Counted from the stretch's first letter, positions 53,669 through 62,646 are shown. The stretch is DNA of 64,000 bases from an uncultured Burkholderiales bacterium (GCA_903949285.1 CAJAYT010000046.1:1-64000); one strand, 5' to 3'. A program made the numbers and translations. Notes: a model not told the origin generated them from the letters alone.

Positions 53669-54451
53669 ATGTCAAAAGTCATTACGCGAAAAAACGGAGC
53701 CATCGCTGAAATTATTCTCTCCAATCCAGACAAAATGAATGCGATGACCATGGATATGTGGCACGCCATCCCTGGTGCGCTCCAAGAGTTTGACAAAGAT
53801 CCCGAGGTCAGGGTGATTGTGATATCAGGAGACGGTGAGAAGGCCTTCATCTCCGGTGCTGACATTACTCAGTTCGATAAGTTGAGAGGAACCGAGGACG
53901 CTCAGGCTCAGTACAACGCTTGTGTCAGTGCAGCGTACGCAGCTCCTATTCTTTGCTCTAAACCCGTGATTGCTAGCATTCGCGGTTACTGCTTTGGGGG
54001 GGGGCTAGGGTTCGCATCCTCTTGTGATGTTCGCATCTGCGCAGAAGACGCGCAGTTCAGAATGCCTGCTGCGCGTTTAGGGCTTGGTTACGATCCCATC
54101 GGTGTCAAGCGTTTTATGGACATCTTAGGGGCAGCCAACACAGCTGATATCTTTTTCTCGGCAAGAAGGTTTGACGCTCATAACGCACTACACATGGGGT
54201 TTGTGAGCCAAGTGCACGCTGTGGGTGAGTTACGCACAAAGACAATGGCGTACGCGCAGATGGTGTCCGAAAATGCGCCGCTCACAATGGCAGCAGCAAA
54301 ATTTGCAATTCGTCAAGCACTTCTAGATTCTTCAGAAAAAGATTTAACGACCGCAAGGGCAATGGTCAAAGAGTGCTATTCCAGCGAAGACTACAAGGAG
54401 GGAAGAAAAGCGTTTGCAGAGAAACGGACCCCTGTATTTAAAGGAGTATAA
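53669..54451 (+). CDS. Crotonase-superfamily protein lacking both catalytic glutamates
   Basis: A 260-residue crotonase-fold protein. The oxyanion-hole segments are intact (FISGADITQF at 60-69 and RGYCFGGGLGF at 105-115), but the two glutamates of enoyl-CoA hydratases are replaced: Gly114 in GGGLGF where Glu144 is expected, and Ala134 in RMPAARLG where Glu164 is expected. An Asp follows at GYDP (142). It therefore binds an acyl-CoA and stabilises an enolate but is unlikely to be a normal hydratase. It lies between the CoA-transferase and a Bug receptor on the same strand. Initiation has no visible ribosome site; see the tandem repeat upstream. Confidence 0.83.
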   Translation: MSKVITRKNGAIAEIILSNPDKMNAMTMDMWHAIPGALQEFDKDPEVRVIVISGDGEKAFISGADITQFDKLRGTEDAQAQYNACVSAAYAAPILCSKPVIASIRGYCFGGGLGFASSCDVRICAEDAQFRMPAARLGLGYDPIGVKRFMDILGAANTADIFFSARRFDAHNALHMGFVSQVHAVGELRTKTMAYAQMVSENAPLTMAAAKFAIRQALLDSSEKDLTTARAMVKECYSSEDYKEGRKAFAEKRTPVFKGV

Positions 54452-54454
54452 AAA

Positions 54455-55456
54455 GTGTTGAATCCTTACCGTTACGATCCCCGAAGGGCTGGAGCATGTA
54501 TTTCTCATGTCTTCTTTTGTGCTCTGCTTTTTCTGTTGCAGTCAGTTTGCGCTCAAACCAGTTATCCAGATAAGCCCATTAAACTGGTTGTGGGTTACCC
54601 CCCCGGTGGTTCTGCAGACTTTGTAACCCGAGTCACTGCAGACGAGTTATCCAAAGAACTTGGTGTGGCAGTATTGGTTGACAACAAGCCCGGCGCTGGG
54701 GGATCGATTGCTGCGGAGCTTGTGTCTAAGTTACCCGCAGATGGGTACACATTTGCCGTACTCGGTCCTCATGCCCTCATCAAAGCTCTTTTTCCAAAGC
54801 TTGGTTTTGATCCCGACAAGGAACTCTTACCCATCACGAGCCTGGCTGTTGGGTCGATGATAATTTGCGTTAATCCTAAAACCCCCTTCAAGACTCTTAA
54901 GGAGTTGATTGATTTCGCCAAATTACATCCTCAACAACTCTTCAGCGCAGCCTCTGGTAATGGATCTACTCCGCACTTGGCAGCGGCTTTGTTTGAGTCT
55001 AGTGCAGGTGTAAAGTTCTCAACCATTCAGTTCAAAGGGGGCGGTGCAGCGGCGCAGTCAACCATGGCTGGGGATACGCAAGTGATGTTTGCAACACCAC
55101 CTACGGTACTCGGATTTATCAAAGCTGGAATGCTCAGGCCACTATCTGTCACTACAGCAAAGGCCTCACCAGCGATACCCGGAATCCCCGGTGCCCTTGA
55201 GAGCGGTCTTGTCGGATATGACACCAACTTCTCGTTTGGTTTGTACGCACCCAAGGGTACTTCACCCGAGGTGATGAAAAAGGTTTTTGACGCAGTCACA
55301 AAGGGCCTTCAGCACAACGGCATTAAAGAACGCTTTGCGTTCCAAGGTATGGATGTTTACACCTCTAAATCGATCGAGGCCTTTGATAGCGAATTAAAGG
55401 CCGATGCGCCCAATGTGTATAAGGCCGTTAAAGAATCGGGCGCAAAGGTGGAGTGA
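54455..55456 (+). CDS. Bug/TctC-family receptor
   Basis: A 333-residue periplasmic receptor starting at GTG 54455, with AAAGGAG 8 bases upstream. The signal peptide ends near VCAQTS. Bug motifs: DKPIKLVVGYPPGGSADFVTR and AVLVDNKPGAGGSIAAELV. It lies 3 bases after the crotonase stop, and the cluster behind it is for four-carbon acid sugars, so it probably captures that acid. TctA/TctB membrane partners are absent from the window. Ligand inference is from context only. Confidence 0.9.
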   Translation: MLNPYRYDPRRAGACISHVFFCALLFLLQSVCAQTSYPDKPIKLVVGYPPGGSADFVTRVTADELSKELGVAVLVDNKPGAGGSIAAELVSKLPADGYTFAVLGPHALIKALFPKLGFDPDKELLPITSLAVGSMIICVNPKTPFKTLKELIDFAKLHPQQLFSAASGNGSTPHLAAALFESSAGVKFSTIQFKGGGAAAQSTMAGDTQVMFATPPTVLGFIKAGMLRPLSVTTAKASPAIPGIPGALESGLVGYDTNFSFGLYAPKGTSPEVMKKVFDAVTKGLQHNGIKERFAFQGMDVYTSKSIEAFDSELKADAPNVYKAVKESGAKVE

Positions 55457-55503
55457 GCTTGTGGCCAATTCCCTTGGGCTAACATTCAAATACAATTACT
55501 TTC

Positions 55504-57249
55504 ATGACTGATAAAAAAACGACCCAACCCTCCAAACCCTCCAGTGGTCTGCGTAAGGGTCTTACGAATTATGGGGACACAGGTTTCTCTCTTTTTCTTC
55601 GAAAAGCTTTCATTAAAGGAGCAGGTTACTCTGATAAAGCCTTAGACCGAGTAGTGGTCGGTATTGCCAACACCGGTAGTTCATACAACCCGTGTCACGG
55701 AAACGCCCCTCAATTGATTGAAGCTGTTAAGCGGGGCGTGATGTTGGCGGGTGGTTTGCCTATGGATTTTCCGACAATCTCCATTGGTGAGAGTTTTGCG
55801 CAGCCCACAAGTATGTTTATGCGCAATTTGATGTCCATGGATACTGAGGAGATGATTCGCGCGCAACCCATGGACTCAATCGTGCTCCTTGGGGGCTGCG
55901 ATAAAACCGTTCCAGCCCAGCTCATGGGTGCGGCCTCTGCGGGCATCCCGTCGATTCAGTTGATTACGGGATCGATGCTAACTGGGTCGCACCAAAATGA
56001 GAGAGTCGGGGCGTGTACGGACTGCAGGAGGTATTGGGGTAAGTTCAGGGCAGGGGAGATTGACGAGCAAGAAATATCACTGGTCAACAACCAACTGGTT
56101 GCAAGTGTTGGTACCTGCTCAGTGATGGGAACTGCCAGTACCATGGCTTGTGTTGCAGAGGCCCTAGGTATGACCGTTCCCGGCGGCGCCTCGCCCCCCG
56201 CCGTAACAGCGGACAGGATTCGTGTTGCTGAGGAGACGGGTGCTCAGGCCGTAAAAATTGCTCAAAACCAATTAACGATCGACAAAATCATCAACGCGGA
56301 TTCACTTGAAAATGCCATAAGAGTCTTGCTGGCCATTGGTGGGTCAACCAACGGCATCGTCCACTTAGCAGCGATTGCTGGGCGTGTAGGGTTAGAGATC
56401 GATATGCAAGCGCTGGACAAAATGGGGCGTGAAACCCCTGTGCTCCTAGATCTCAAGCCCTCTGGGTCTCACTATATGGAGGATTTTCACCGAGCGGGGG
56501 GTATGGCTACGTTGCTAAGAGAGCTAAAGCCTTTGTTAAAGCTCGATGCGATGACCGTGATGGGGCGCACTTTGGGTGAACAAATTGAACTTAACGGGCC
56601 TGGTTTTACCCAAGATGTGATTCGCAGTTTTGCAAATCCCATTTACCCTCAAGGTGCTATCGCGGTGCTAAAGGGTAACTTAGCACCAGGAGGTGCGGTC
56701 ATTAAACAGTCCGCTGCAAACCCAGAACTTATGGAGCATGAGGGGCGGGCAGTGGTGTTTGAGAATATGCAAGACATGGCCACTCGCATTGATAGTGAGG
56801 ATTTAGACGTAACACCCTCGGATGTGCTCGTCTTAAAGAATATCGGACCCAAAGGCGCACCTGGGATGCCTGAGGCCGGATATCTCCCGATACCCCAAAA
56901 ATTAGCGCGTATGGGCGTCAAAGACATGGTCCGTATTTCAGACGGACGGATGAGTGGCACAGCCTTTGGCACCATTGTCTTACACGTTACACCTGAGTCT
57001 GCTGTCGGTGGTCCACTTGCTCACGTAAGAAGTGGTGACCGAATTAGACTGAGTGTGAAAAACAGAGAGATCAGTTTACTCATCAGCGATGAGGAATTAA
57101 AAAAACGCGCTATGGATCATCCAGTGCACGAACCCCAAGCTGAGCGCGGTTACAAGAAGCTATTTTTACAATCCGTCACCCAAGCCGATCAGGGCGTTGA
57201 TTTTGATTTTCTTCGCTCTGCTGTCATTCACGGAAAAACACCGAAATAA
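55504..57249 (+). CDS. IlvD/Edd-family dehydratase, sugar-acid type
   Basis: A 581-residue iron-sulfur dehydratase. The three cluster cysteines are C64 in YNPCHGN, C132 in GGCDKT and C205 in GTCSVMGT. The spacing (68 and 73 residues) matches the pentonate dehydratases as I know them (L-arabinonate dehydratase), not only IlvD. The C-terminus holds MSGTAFGTIVLH. It would convert an aldonic acid to its 2-oxo-3-deoxy form. Beside L-threonate genes it may act on a tetronate such as threonate or erythronate. Branched-chain dihydroxyacid activity is the alternative; no other ilv genes are nearby. Confidence 0.86.
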   Translation: MTDKKTTQPSKPSSGLRKGLTNYGDTGFSLFLRKAFIKGAGYSDKALDRVVVGIANTGSSYNPCHGNAPQLIEAVKRGVMLAGGLPMDFPTISIGESFAQPTSMFMRNLMSMDTEEMIRAQPMDSIVLLGGCDKTVPAQLMGAASAGIPSIQLITGSMLTGSHQNERVGACTDCRRYWGKFRAGEIDEQEISLVNNQLVASVGTCSVMGTASTMACVAEALGMTVPGGASPPAVTADRIRVAEETGAQAVKIAQNQLTIDKIINADSLENAIRVLLAIGGSTNGIVHLAAIAGRVGLEIDMQALDKMGRETPVLLDLKPSGSHYMEDFHRAGGMATLLRELKPLLKLDAMTVMGRTLGEQIELNGPGFTQDVIRSFANPIYPQGAIAVLKGNLAPGGAVIKQSAANPELMEHEGRAVVFENMQDMATRIDSEDLDVTPSDVLVLKNIGPKGAPGMPEAGYLPIPQKLARMGVKDMVRISDGRMSGTAFGTIVLHVTPESAVGGPLAHVRSGDRIRLSVKNREISLLISDEELKKRAMDHPVHEPQAERGYKKLFLQSVTQADQGVDFDFLRSAVIHGKTPK

Positions 57250-57283
57250 TTGGTATTGTTGAACAAATAAAGGAATTGGTTAC

Positions 57284-58195
57284 ATGCAAAACTCTCACAA
57301 AACTGTCGTGGGTCTGATAGGACTGGGCGCAATGGGGCGCGGAATGGCTGAGTCCTTGAGGAGAGGCGGATTTGAGGTCCATGTTTGCGATGTGAGACTT
57401 GAGGCTGCAAAGGCGTTTGCAGAAAATGGCGGTGTTGCTCATCAAACTCCTCAAGATTTAGCCAAGCACTGTAATGTCGTCATCAGCGTTGTTGTGAACG
57501 CGGACCAAACTGAACAAGTTCTCTTTGGTGCGCAGGGCGCAGCCCAGTCCCTCCAAAAGGGGAGTGTCTTTGTGATGTGCTCAACCGTTACCCCCGCTTG
57601 GTCAGTTGCGCTTGAGCAAAGACTTGCTGAGATGGGAATTCTTTATTTGGACGCTCCCATCTCAGGTGGGGCCGCAAAAGCTAACTTAGGTCAAATAACA
57701 ATGATGACCGCTGGAAGTGCTGGGGCTTATGAGTTGTGCAATGATGTGCTGAACGCTATGGCTGCGAAGGTTTACCGCTTGGGAGACAAAGCGGGTGCGG
57801 GGAGTAAAGTAAAAGTGATTAATCAACTCCTGGCAGGTGTGCACATAGCCGCTGCAGCGGAGGCGATGGCCCTTGGTATTCGAGAGGGGGTGGATCCTAA
57901 CTCGCTTTACGAGGTGATCACAAATAGTGCGGGAAATAGTTGGATGTTCGAGAACCGTATGCCCCATGTACTCGCAAGCGATTACACACCTTTGTCTGCG
58001 GTTGATATTTTTGTAAAAGATTTGGGTCTGGTGCTAGACATGGCAAGGACCACTAAATTCCCTTTGCCTTTGTCGAGTACAGCCCATCAAATGTTCATGC
58101 AAGCTTCGACCGCTGGATTTGCGAAAGAGGATGACAGTGCGGTTATAAAAATATTTCCGGGAATTGAGTTGCCCCAACCAAAAGACAAAGCCTAG
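57284..58195 (+). CDS. ltnD: L-threonate dehydrogenase-like beta-hydroxyacid dehydrogenase
   Basis: A 303-residue NAD(P)-dependent dehydrogenase. The nucleotide-binding motif is GLIGLGAMGRGMAESL (12-27), the substrate loop is DAPISGGAAKA, and the catalytic Lys is in KVINQLLAG. Family knowledge: LtnD oxidises L-threonate to 2-oxo-L-tetronate, the first step of the OtnI-OtnK-OtnC route. The three downstream enzymes of that route follow immediately, so the call rests on context as well as sequence. A 12-base tandem repeat covers the end of the gene. Confidence 0.85.
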   Translation: MQNSHKTVVGLIGLGAMGRGMAESLRRGGFEVHVCDVRLEAAKAFAENGGVAHQTPQDLAKHCNVVISVVVNADQTEQVLFGAQGAAQSLQKGSVFVMCSTVTPAWSVALEQRLAEMGILYLDAPISGGAAKANLGQITMMTAGSAGAYELCNDVLNAMAAKVYRLGDKAGAGSKVKVINQLLAGVHIAAAAEAMALGIREGVDPNSLYEVITNSAGNSWMFENRMPHVLASDYTPLSAVDIFVKDLGLVLDMARTTKFPLPLSSTAHQMFMQASTAGFAKEDDSAVIKIFPGIELPQPKDKA

Positions 58196-58216
58196 ATTAA
58201 AGCCTAGATTAAAGCC
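58187..58216 (+). repeat. 12-base tandem repeat across the ltnD stop codon
   Basis: Two and a half copies of AAAGCCTAGATT. The TAG in the first copy is the ltnD stop, and the second copy lies in the gap before otnK. Probable replication slippage; the duplicated stop would leave the product length unchanged. Confidence 0.6.
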
Positions 58217-58263
58217 AGGCCCTATATCTCTGTCCAACTCTGATTTTTCAAAAAGAATAAAAC

Positions 58264-59541
58264 ATGAAACCAATTTTGCTGGGCTGTATAGCAGATGATT
58301 TCACGGGTGCCACGGATCTGGCCAATAATTTGGTTCGCGCCGGCATGCGCGTTATCCAAACAGTTGGTGTACCCGAGGAAGATCTAGAAAGTGATGTCGA
58401 TGCAGTGGTGATTGCACTGAAGTCCAGAACGATCGCACCTGAGGTGGCAATTGAGCAATCCCTTGGGGCGCTTGCTTGGCTGAAAAAATTTGGGGCACAT
58501 CAGATTTACTTTAAATACTGCTCTACTTTTGACAGCACCGAGAAGGGTAATATCGGACCTGTCACGAAAGCCCTTATGCAGGCAATGTCTGCTTCTTTTA
58601 CAGTTGTGACTCCTGCATTTCCAGACAATGGGCGCACGATTTTTAAAGGGCATTTGTTCGTAGGTGATGTCCTCTTGTCTGACTCATCAATGCGCAACCA
58701 TCCCCTGACTCCGATGAGCGACTCTAACTTGGTCAGACTCATGCAAGCGCAGTACCCAGATCCAGTTGGACTTATTGACTATAAGGTCGTCTCAAAGGGG
58801 TATGTAGCCATTAAAGAACGTATCACTGAGTTGACGCGCCAAGGTATTAGGGCAGCGGTGGTTGACGCACTCAGCAACTCTGATTTAGTGGAGTTGGGTT
58901 TGGCCGTTAAAGACTTACCCCTCGTCACTGCAGGGTCTGGCTTGGCGATTGGGCTGCCTCAAAACTTTGGTCTTAAACCGAGTCTTTCACAAACCCATTT
59001 GCCAAATCCTTCTGGTCACAGAGCCATATTGTCGGGGAGTTGCTCTGAGATGACTCTTAAACAAGTCGAGCACTTTAAGAAACAAGGGCACCCCTGCTTT
59101 GCACTCGATCCTATGGAGTTATCCAGGGATTGGAGTTATGTAGATAAAGCGGTGCAATGGGCGCGTTCCGAATTTACCAAAAGCGCTGGTCCCATTTTGA
59201 TTTATTCAACCTCCGCGCCCGAACAGGTCAGAACCGTTCAAAAGGAGTTGAGTGTTGGACAAGCCGGAGAGCTTGTGGAGAAAGCCATGGGTGAGCTTGC
59301 GCGTGCATTGATTCAGATGGGCGTTGGTCAACTCTTGGTCGCTGGGGGGGAGACCTCCGGGGTCTGCGTTCAGTCTCTCAAAATCACTCAGTTACAAATT
59401 GGGCCTCAAATAGATCCCGGCGTTCCTTGGTGCTTTGCAAAAACTCCGCGCAGTTTGCATTTGGCCCTGAAGTCTGGAAATTTTGGTCGTGAAGACTTCT
59501 TCAGCTACGCTTGGTCAGCGCTTGATCAGCAAACTGTTTAA
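58264..59541 (+). CDS. otnK: 3-oxo-tetronate kinase OtnK (DUF1537)
   Basis: A 425-residue DUF1537 kinase. The N-terminal substrate domain begins CIADDFTGATDLANNLVRAG, and the C-terminal nucleotide domain has LLVAGGETSGVCVQSL (about 357-372). Both DUF1537 domains are present. OtnK phosphorylates 3-oxo-tetronate at C4. The stop overlaps the start of the next gene by one base (TAATG), so the two are translated together. Confidence 0.93.
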   Translation: MKPILLGCIADDFTGATDLANNLVRAGMRVIQTVGVPEEDLESDVDAVVIALKSRTIAPEVAIEQSLGALAWLKKFGAHQIYFKYCSTFDSTEKGNIGPVTKALMQAMSASFTVVTPAFPDNGRTIFKGHLFVGDVLLSDSSMRNHPLTPMSDSNLVRLMQAQYPDPVGLIDYKVVSKGYVAIKERITELTRQGIRAAVVDALSNSDLVELGLAVKDLPLVTAGSGLAIGLPQNFGLKPSLSQTHLPNPSGHRAILSGSCSEMTLKQVEHFKKQGHPCFALDPMELSRDWSYVDKAVQWARSEFTKSAGPILIYSTSAPEQVRTVQKELSVGQAGELVEKAMGELARALIQMGVGQLLVAGGETSGVCVQSLKITQLQIGPQIDPGVPWCFAKTPRSLHLALKSGNFGREDFFSYAWSALDQQTV

Positions 59542-60257
59542 TGAATTCTATGGATGAGAAATTAGCTAGACTGGAGATATGCCGCGTTGGACGAAGTCTC
59601 TTTGAGCGGGGTTTGGTGCACTCTAGTGCAGGCAATATAAGCGTCAAAATAGAGGACGGATTTTTGATCACACCCACAGACGCGGTGTTGGGTTTTTTGG
59701 ATCCCAATCGAATTAGTAAAGTGGATAATAACGGGAACCATATTAGCGGGGACAGGCCCAGCAAAACACTGGGGCTACATCAAGCGATCGTTAATGCATC
59801 CTTGAAGAGCTATCCAAGCACTTCTTGCGTTATCCACACACACAGCACTTATTGTGTTGCTTTGACTGTGCACTTGTCGCCGGGGACATCATTGGACGTA
59901 CAAGCGGCTGGTCCTAACCAAGTTTATAAGGAGCTATTAGCGCCCATCACGCCGTACTTTGTGATGAAAGTAGGGCATGTGCCGTTGATCCCTTACAAAC
60001 GCCCTGGAGACTCTAATGTCCCGCCTTTGGTGAGCCAAGCGATTGAGCACTATGCAACACGTGGTACTCCCATTCGCTCGGTGATGCTGAGCGCCTTAGG
60101 CCCCTTGGTCTGGCACGACACCCCCGCCCAAGCCATGGCAGCACTAGAGGAGTTGGAGGAATCGGCCAAACTCACTTTCTTAACGCAGCCCCATAGTTCT
60201 TGTTTAAACAACGCTCAAATTCAAGAACTGAGGGACGTTTTTAAAGCCGTTTGGTAG
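59541..60257 (+). CDS. otnC: OtnC-like class II aldolase-fold protein with altered active site
   Basis: A 238-residue class II aldolase/adducin protein. It aligns well with OtnC: GRSLFERGLVHSSAGNISVK, TPTDAVLGFLDPNRISK and the YKRPGD region. OtnC decarboxylates 3-oxo-tetronate 4-phosphate to dihydroxyacetone phosphate. Two of the metal ligands are present (His99 and His101 in IHTHST). Two key positions differ from the canonical OtnC I recall: the catalytic Glu in SKE is Thr76 (SKTLGL), and the third metal His in ANHGP is Leu186 (SALGP). Activity is therefore uncertain. The operon position is normal. Confidence 0.82.
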   Translation: MNSMDEKLARLEICRVGRSLFERGLVHSSAGNISVKIEDGFLITPTDAVLGFLDPNRISKVDNNGNHISGDRPSKTLGLHQAIVNASLKSYPSTSCVIHTHSTYCVALTVHLSPGTSLDVQAAGPNQVYKELLAPITPYFVMKVGHVPLIPYKRPGDSNVPPLVSQAIEHYATRGTPIRSVMLSALGPLVWHDTPAQAMAALEELEESAKLTFLTQPHSSCLNNAQIQELRDVFKAVW

Positions 60258-60318
60258 CTTGTTTAGTGTGTTAGCGGTATGAGAGTCATAAGTCGATTAA
60301 TAATTTTGAGAGAAATGA

Positions 60319-61251
60319 ATGCCTAATTTTGCTGCGAATTTGTCCATGATGTACACAGAGGCTCCTTTTTTGGACCGATTTGAGTTGGCTGCTCAAGACG
60401 GCTTTAAAGCGGTTGAGTATTTGTTCCCCTATGCGTGGCCTGCGAGTGAGTTGGCTCAGCGTTTAAAAGCAAATGGTTTAACACAGGTGCTGATGAACGC
60501 CCCGCCAGGAGGGGTTACGCCAGAGTCGATTGAACAAGCTTGGAGCAGTGGGCAAAGAGGACTGAGCTCATTGCCCCCCTACAGGGAAGAATTCAAGCAA
60601 GGCTTTATGCTGGCGCTTGAATATGCCCAAGTCTTGGAGTGTCCCAGGATTCACGTTATGGCAGGATTGATTCCTGAGCCGGACAGGCAGAGTTTAAAAA
60701 GACCTTCTGAGCTCTCTTTGCCCTTGCAAACGAGCAGCGACGCTGTGCACTCCATCAAACACATGCGAGAGTGTTATTTAGAGAATTTATCCTGGGCCTG
60801 CGAACAGGCGTCAAAGGTTGGGCGAGACGTTTTAATAGAGCCTATCAATACACGCGATATACCCTACTTCTTTTTGAACAAACAGGCCGACGCGCACCAA
60901 ATCATCCAAGAACTTGGATGCAAGAATCTGAAGGTTCAAATGGATTTGTTTCACGCTCAAAACGTGGAAGGTGACTTGGCAACTAAAATTAAAGAGTACT
61001 TGCCAAGCGGGCGAGTCGGACATTTTCAAATAGCGGGGGTACCCAAGCGTCATGAGCCAGATACGGGTGAGTTGAATTATCCCTATCTCTTCGATCTCAT
61101 TGATGAGGTCAGTGAGGCCGCTTCTTGGAAGGGGTGGATAGGGTGTGAATACAACCCCTTAAGAGGCGCAGAAAAGGGCGGGACCTCAGCGGGCCTGGGA
61201 TGGCTCAGGTCTTACCAGCAAGCCAAAGGTCTTGACCACTTTGGCATGTAG
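60319..61251 (+). CDS. otnI: OtnI/Hyi-like 2-oxo-tetronate isomerase
   Basis: A 310-residue TIM-barrel isomerase related to hydroxypyruvate isomerase. The expected metal and catalytic residues are seen: Glu in LIEPIN, Asp and His in QMDLFHAQ, and Glu in GCEYNPL, with GHFQIAGVP. It is about 50 residues longer than the usual 258 because of an insert after [10 protein letters not shown] (residues about 115-155). OtnI moves the oxo group from C2 to C3 of tetronate before OtnK acts. It is 61 bases after otnC. Confidence 0.85.
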   Translation: MPNFAANLSMMYTEAPFLDRFELAAQDGFKAVEYLFPYAWPASELAQRLKANGLTQVLMNAPPGGVTPESIEQAWSSGQRGLSSLPPYREEFKQGFMLALEYAQVLECPRIHVMAGLIPEPDRQSLKRPSELSLPLQTSSDAVHSIKHMRECYLENLSWACEQASKVGRDVLIEPINTRDIPYFFLNKQADAHQIIQELGCKNLKVQMDLFHAQNVEGDLATKIKEYLPSGRVGHFQIAGVPKRHEPDTGELNYPYLFDLIDEVSEAASWKGWIGCEYNPLRGAEKGGTSAGLGWLRSYQQAKGLDHFGM

Positions 61252-61264
61252 GGCTGAAGGCAAC

Positions 61265-61280
61265 GGGGGATTAAACCCCC
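61265..61280. terminator. Hairpin after the acid-sugar cluster
   Basis: GGGGG and CCCCC enclose the loop ATTAAA, 13 bases after the isomerase stop. There is no T-run, so termination is plausible but not certain. Confidence 0.4.
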
Positions 61281-61367
61281 AGATCTCTTGAGACTTTAGA
61301 GCCTAAGCTGACCTACACCACTTCTCACCCTAATCTGTAATTTCTTTGTAATCCATTTGCTTTCAAA

Positions 61368-62003
61368 ATGCTATCAAAATCAATTAAAACCGCGCTGAAG
61401 TTATTACTGCTGAGCGCGTGCGCGCTAACAACCACTGCTTGGGGCGGAGCTGGCTTGCTGGGGATGGATCATGAGGTGCCTCTTGATCAATCGGGTGTAT
61501 GGGCAAGAAAGTACCAGACCGGTCTAGAGTTCGGATCTGCTGCGCTGGTGATTGGCGGCGCCTTATGGGAGGGCAGTGATACCCGACTTGGGCAGACTTA
61601 TTGGAAGTCGATTGATTCCATGGTGATGGGGGACGTCTCTGCGACGGTTTTAAAAGACGTCTTCAGACGTCAACGCCCCATAGACGGAAACAACCCCAAC
61701 AATTGGTTCCAACATTCGGGTAATGCAAGCTTCCCAAGCGGGGAGGTGACCCACATCACCTCCGTTGTCACACCGTTTATTGCCGAATACGGTCAACAAA
61801 ACCCAGAGGTCTGGTTGCTCGCACTCCTTCCTATGTATGACGGCTTGGCCCGACTTAAATCTCAGGCCCACTGGCAGTCCGATGTTCTGGGCGGCGCTGC
61901 GCTGGGGGTGTTCTCTGGCCTGCACGCTCACAATTTGACGGAGTCTTGGACGGCAAGTGTCTTGCCAGGTGGATTTACGATTGGATACCGCAAGGTATTT
62001 TGA
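61368..62003 (+). CDS. PAP2-family phosphatase with an altered motif
   Basis: A 211-residue exported protein with an N-terminal signal segment (about 5-24). The first PAP2 motif K-x6-RP is present (K96 to R103-P104), and so is R-x5-H-x3-D (R162, H168, D172). The second motif, normally PSGH, is PSGE here (Glu126). A PSG(E) variant occurs in some Ralstonia-like outer membrane or lipid phosphatase homologues as I recall, but I cannot confirm it. Probable substrates are lipid or phosphate esters in the envelope. Confidence 0.78.
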   Translation: MLSKSIKTALKLLLLSACALTTTAWGGAGLLGMDHEVPLDQSGVWARKYQTGLEFGSAALVIGGALWEGSDTRLGQTYWKSIDSMVMGDVSATVLKDVFRRQRPIDGNNPNNWFQHSGNASFPSGEVTHITSVVTPFIAEYGQQNPEVWLLALLPMYDGLARLKSQAHWQSDVLGGAALGVFSGLHAHNLTESWTASVLPGGFTIGYRKVF

Positions 62004-62016
62004 TTGAGGATGTAAA

Positions 62017-62562
62017 TTGAATAAACCTTTAAACACGAACGTCTTAACCGCTCCTTCAGAGGACCGGATTCCCTATCAAAAGCCCCAACCTTGGGGCATG
62101 AGGCCGGATATGGTTGTGAAAGACTTAATGACCGATGACCCCAAAATGTGGGCTGCCATAGCTCCTGGTATCACCTCTCGCCCCATCCATCTGAACGTGA
62201 CGGGTGGGTACTATGTACATTTACTGCGGGTAACGCGATCTGGTTTGTTACAACGTCACCGCCACTCCGGTCAAGTTCATGCCTACGTCATCAAGGGCAA
62301 ATGGCTCTACCTAGAGCATGACTGGGTGGCAGAGGAGGGTAGTTATGTGTTTGAGCCACCAGGGGAGACGCATACCCTAATCGTTCCTGATGATTGCAAG
62401 GATATGGTGACTCTGTTTACGGTGCACGGGTCTTTAATGTATGTGGACCCCCAAGGCAACTCACTCGGGTATGATGACGTTTTCTCTAGGATAGAGAAGT
62501 ACCGGGCTCATTTTGAGAGTGTTGGACTTGGGGCTGACTATGTGGAGAACTTTATGCGTTGA
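62017..62562 (+). CDS. Cupin-domain protein (dihydroxyacetophenone dioxygenase-like)
   Basis: A 181-residue cupin. The start is a TTG at 62017, supported by GAGGA 6 bases upstream; the first downstream ATG would drop 27 residues. The metal motif is H-R-H in LLQRHRHSGQVHAYVIKG with a second motif PPGETHTL. It resembles the 2,4'-dihydroxyacetophenone dioxygenase-like cupins, which cleave a C-C bond next to a carbonyl; the family includes uncharacterised members. The substrate is unknown. It begins 14 bases after the PAP2 gene. Confidence 0.75.
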   Translation: MNKPLNTNVLTAPSEDRIPYQKPQPWGMRPDMVVKDLMTDDPKMWAAIAPGITSRPIHLNVTGGYYVHLLRVTRSGLLQRHRHSGQVHAYVIKGKWLYLEHDWVAEEGSYVFEPPGETHTLIVPDDCKDMVTLFTVHGSLMYVDPQGNSLGYDDVFSRIEKYRAHFESVGLGADYVENFMR

Positions 62563-62646
62563 AGCTTAATTCAACGAGTTTTTAAAAATTTTGACTGTTT
62601 TGCAGATTTTTGCAAATGCTAATTATTTTTTTTACTGGTTTTACAA

